DNA of 10,618 nucleotides from Saprospiraceae bacterium. GTDB lineage: Bacteria; Bacteroidota; Bacteroidia; Chitinophagales; Saprospiraceae. The notes beneath the pieces were generated by a model. The model was not told the origin of the DNA and did not search any database. It saw only the letters and a list, made by a program, of their open reading frames with translations. This document shows, piece after piece, positions 9,777-10,618 of the stretch; positions within the stretch are counted from its first letter, which is position 1; each line of letters starts with the position of its first letter. The translations under genes were made by a program, and so were the position numbers. The stretch covers positions 1 to 10,618 of the forward strand of contig JAJCYJ010000356.1 of the NCBI GenBank assembly GCA_029262975.1, in the 5' to 3' direction.

Positions 9777-10618
9777 ATGGCTTTACCTCGATACAATCAA
9801 ACTTATGTGAAACGCAGTGCGAAGCAATCTGCCGTTGCCAAAGCTGCTTACAATTCTCGCGAGAATATCAAGGATGAAAGGCAAGGTAAAATCCACCGTT
9901 ACTCTCAACACAAAGATGAAGATTTAATTCAAAGCAAAATATTTGCTCCACATAATGCCCCTGAAGAAATGAAGAGCAGGGACACTTTGTGGAATCTGGC
10001 TGAATCAGTAGAAAGAAAAAAGAACAGCCAGACCGCAATGAACGTTAATCTGGCTTTACCACGTGAACTTTCCGATAGCCAAAATTGGGCGTTGCTCAAG
10101 GATTTCGTGGAAAAAAATTATGTCAGCAAAGGGATGATTGCTGATGTTGCTTTCCACAAATCCAAAGCTAGTGACCGTCTGGAAAATCCCCATGCTCATA
10201 TCCTGCTCACGACAAGGAAAATTGAAAATGGGGGGTTTGCCTCGCACAAGGCGAGGGAATGGCAAAGCAAACCACAATTAAACCGATGGCGGAAAGCTTG
10301 GGCCGATACACAGAACAAACATTTACAAGAGGCAGGCTCAGAGGTCCGAGTAGATCATCGCAGCTATAAAGATCAAGGAATTAACAAAATTCCTGGAGTT
10401 CATGAAGGACAGAAGCTAACCGCTCTCAGAAAGAAAGGCGTTACTCATGACAAAGATGGAGAGCCATACGAGCAACTACAGGCAAACCCTCGTATCAACC
10501 ATAAAAATCAGGTAAATGACTACATTTACGTTATTAACGACAACAATCTAGATCAAATCGAAAAAGTTGAGAAACCGTCTTTTCAAAAGATGCTTGCTCA
10601 AAGAAGTAATACCCCTGC
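9777..10618 (+). CDS. MobQ (MobA/MobL family) relaxase, 3' end beyond the window edge
   Basis: 280 complete codons are present, and the frame is open at the right edge. SAVAKAAYNSRENIKDER (18-35) is motif I, with Tyr25 at the position of the nicking tyrosine of RSF1010 MobA. ESVERKKNSQ (76-85) is the conserved acidic block. VAFH (124-127) and ENPHAHILLTTR (136-147) supply the three histidines (127, 139, 141) that bind the metal ion. RWRKAWADTQN and RVDHRSYKDQG (191-201) are later family blocks. The enzyme nicks oriT, stays covalently on the 5' end and starts single-strand transfer. ATG 9777 follows AGGTGG by four bases. Joined to window position 1 the protein would be 296 residues, shorter than many MobQ relaxases, which often add a primase or other tail. 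The upstream hairpin cluster is its likely substrate. Confidence 0.92.
   Translation, partial: MALPRYNQTYVKRSAKQSAVAKAAYNSRENIKDERQGKIHRYSQHKDEDLIQSKIFAPHNAPEEMKSRDTLWNLAESVERKKNSQTAMNVNLALPRELSDSQNWALLKDFVEKNYVSKGMIADVAFHKSKASDRLENPHAHILLTTRKIENGGFASHKAREWQSKPQLNRWRKAWADTQNKHLQEAGSEVRVDHRSYKDQGINKIPGVHEGQKLTALRKKGVTHDKDGEPYEQLQANPRINHKNQVNDYIYVINDNNLDQIEKVEKPSFQKMLAQRSNTP

Noticed and set aside
1..10618. CRISPR array, tRNA, rRNA or intact insertion sequence
   Set aside because: No regularly spaced repeats, no cloverleaf or rRNA-like sequence, and no transposase with flanking terminal repeats were found by reading both strands.

Overview
The window looks like an accessory, mobilisable plasmid (or the mobilisation half of a larger element) from a bacterium with moderately low GC and ordinary Shine-Dalgarno sites (AAGGAG, GGAGG, GAGGTG). 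I cannot name the host phylum from sequence alone. The recognisable anchors are a MobA/MobL-type (MobQ) relaxase that runs off the right edge, a VirD4/TraG-like coupling ATPase, a small serine recombinase of the resolvase/invertase family, an AIPR-family putative phage-defence protein with a nuclease-like N-terminus, a SprT-like zinc metalloprotease-fold protein, and a degenerate tyrosine-recombinase-fold protein with a long coiled-coil tail. No rRNA, tRNA, CRISPR array or intact insertion sequence is visible.

Layout. Positions 1-181 carry two short plus-strand reading-frame tails. From 159 to 2707 the minus strand carries the resolvase followed by the AIPR gene, with an unexplained 47-codon reading frame between them that continues past the resolvase amber stop. 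A divergent intergenic region (2708-2880) leads to a TTG-initiated small gene. That gene converges on and slightly overlaps the tyrosine-recombinase-like gene (3158-4261, minus), whose ribosome-binding site lies in one arm of a perfect 12-bp inverted repeat. Another 340 bp of repeat-bearing non-coding DNA follows.

From 4646 to 5809 the plus strand holds a 50-codon gene and the SprT-like gene. The 54 C-terminal residues of the SprT-like protein are clearly related to the 50-residue protein and have their own strong ribosome-binding site and ATG, so a small-protein gene appears to be present twice, once alone and once fused. Two perfect palindromes, one containing a ribosome-binding sequence, lie just before the SprT-like gene. 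A structured leader with an intrinsic terminator (5987-6029) precedes an unrecognised 116-residue gene.

The mobilisation block follows: a small protein with eight consecutive aspartates and a hydrophobic C-terminus, a four-helix membrane protein, a terminator, a coupling ATPase without membrane anchor, a strong terminator, a hairpin-rich presumed oriT region (about 9609-9745), and the relaxase. My inference is that the membrane protein and soluble ATPase together replace a normal membrane-anchored coupling protein, delivering the relaxase-bound strand to a transfer channel encoded elsewhere.

The last codon of the relaxase is cut after two bases, and the first base of the window completes it in a frame that runs to a stop at 47-49. 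This is compatible with the window being one complete circular 10.6-kb plasmid, but not proof. If so, no recognisable replication initiator is present, and one of the unknown genes must do that job. The most novel-looking material is the SprT-like/small-protein pair with its palindromic leader, the catalytically dead recombinase with its hairpin, and the split coupling apparatus.
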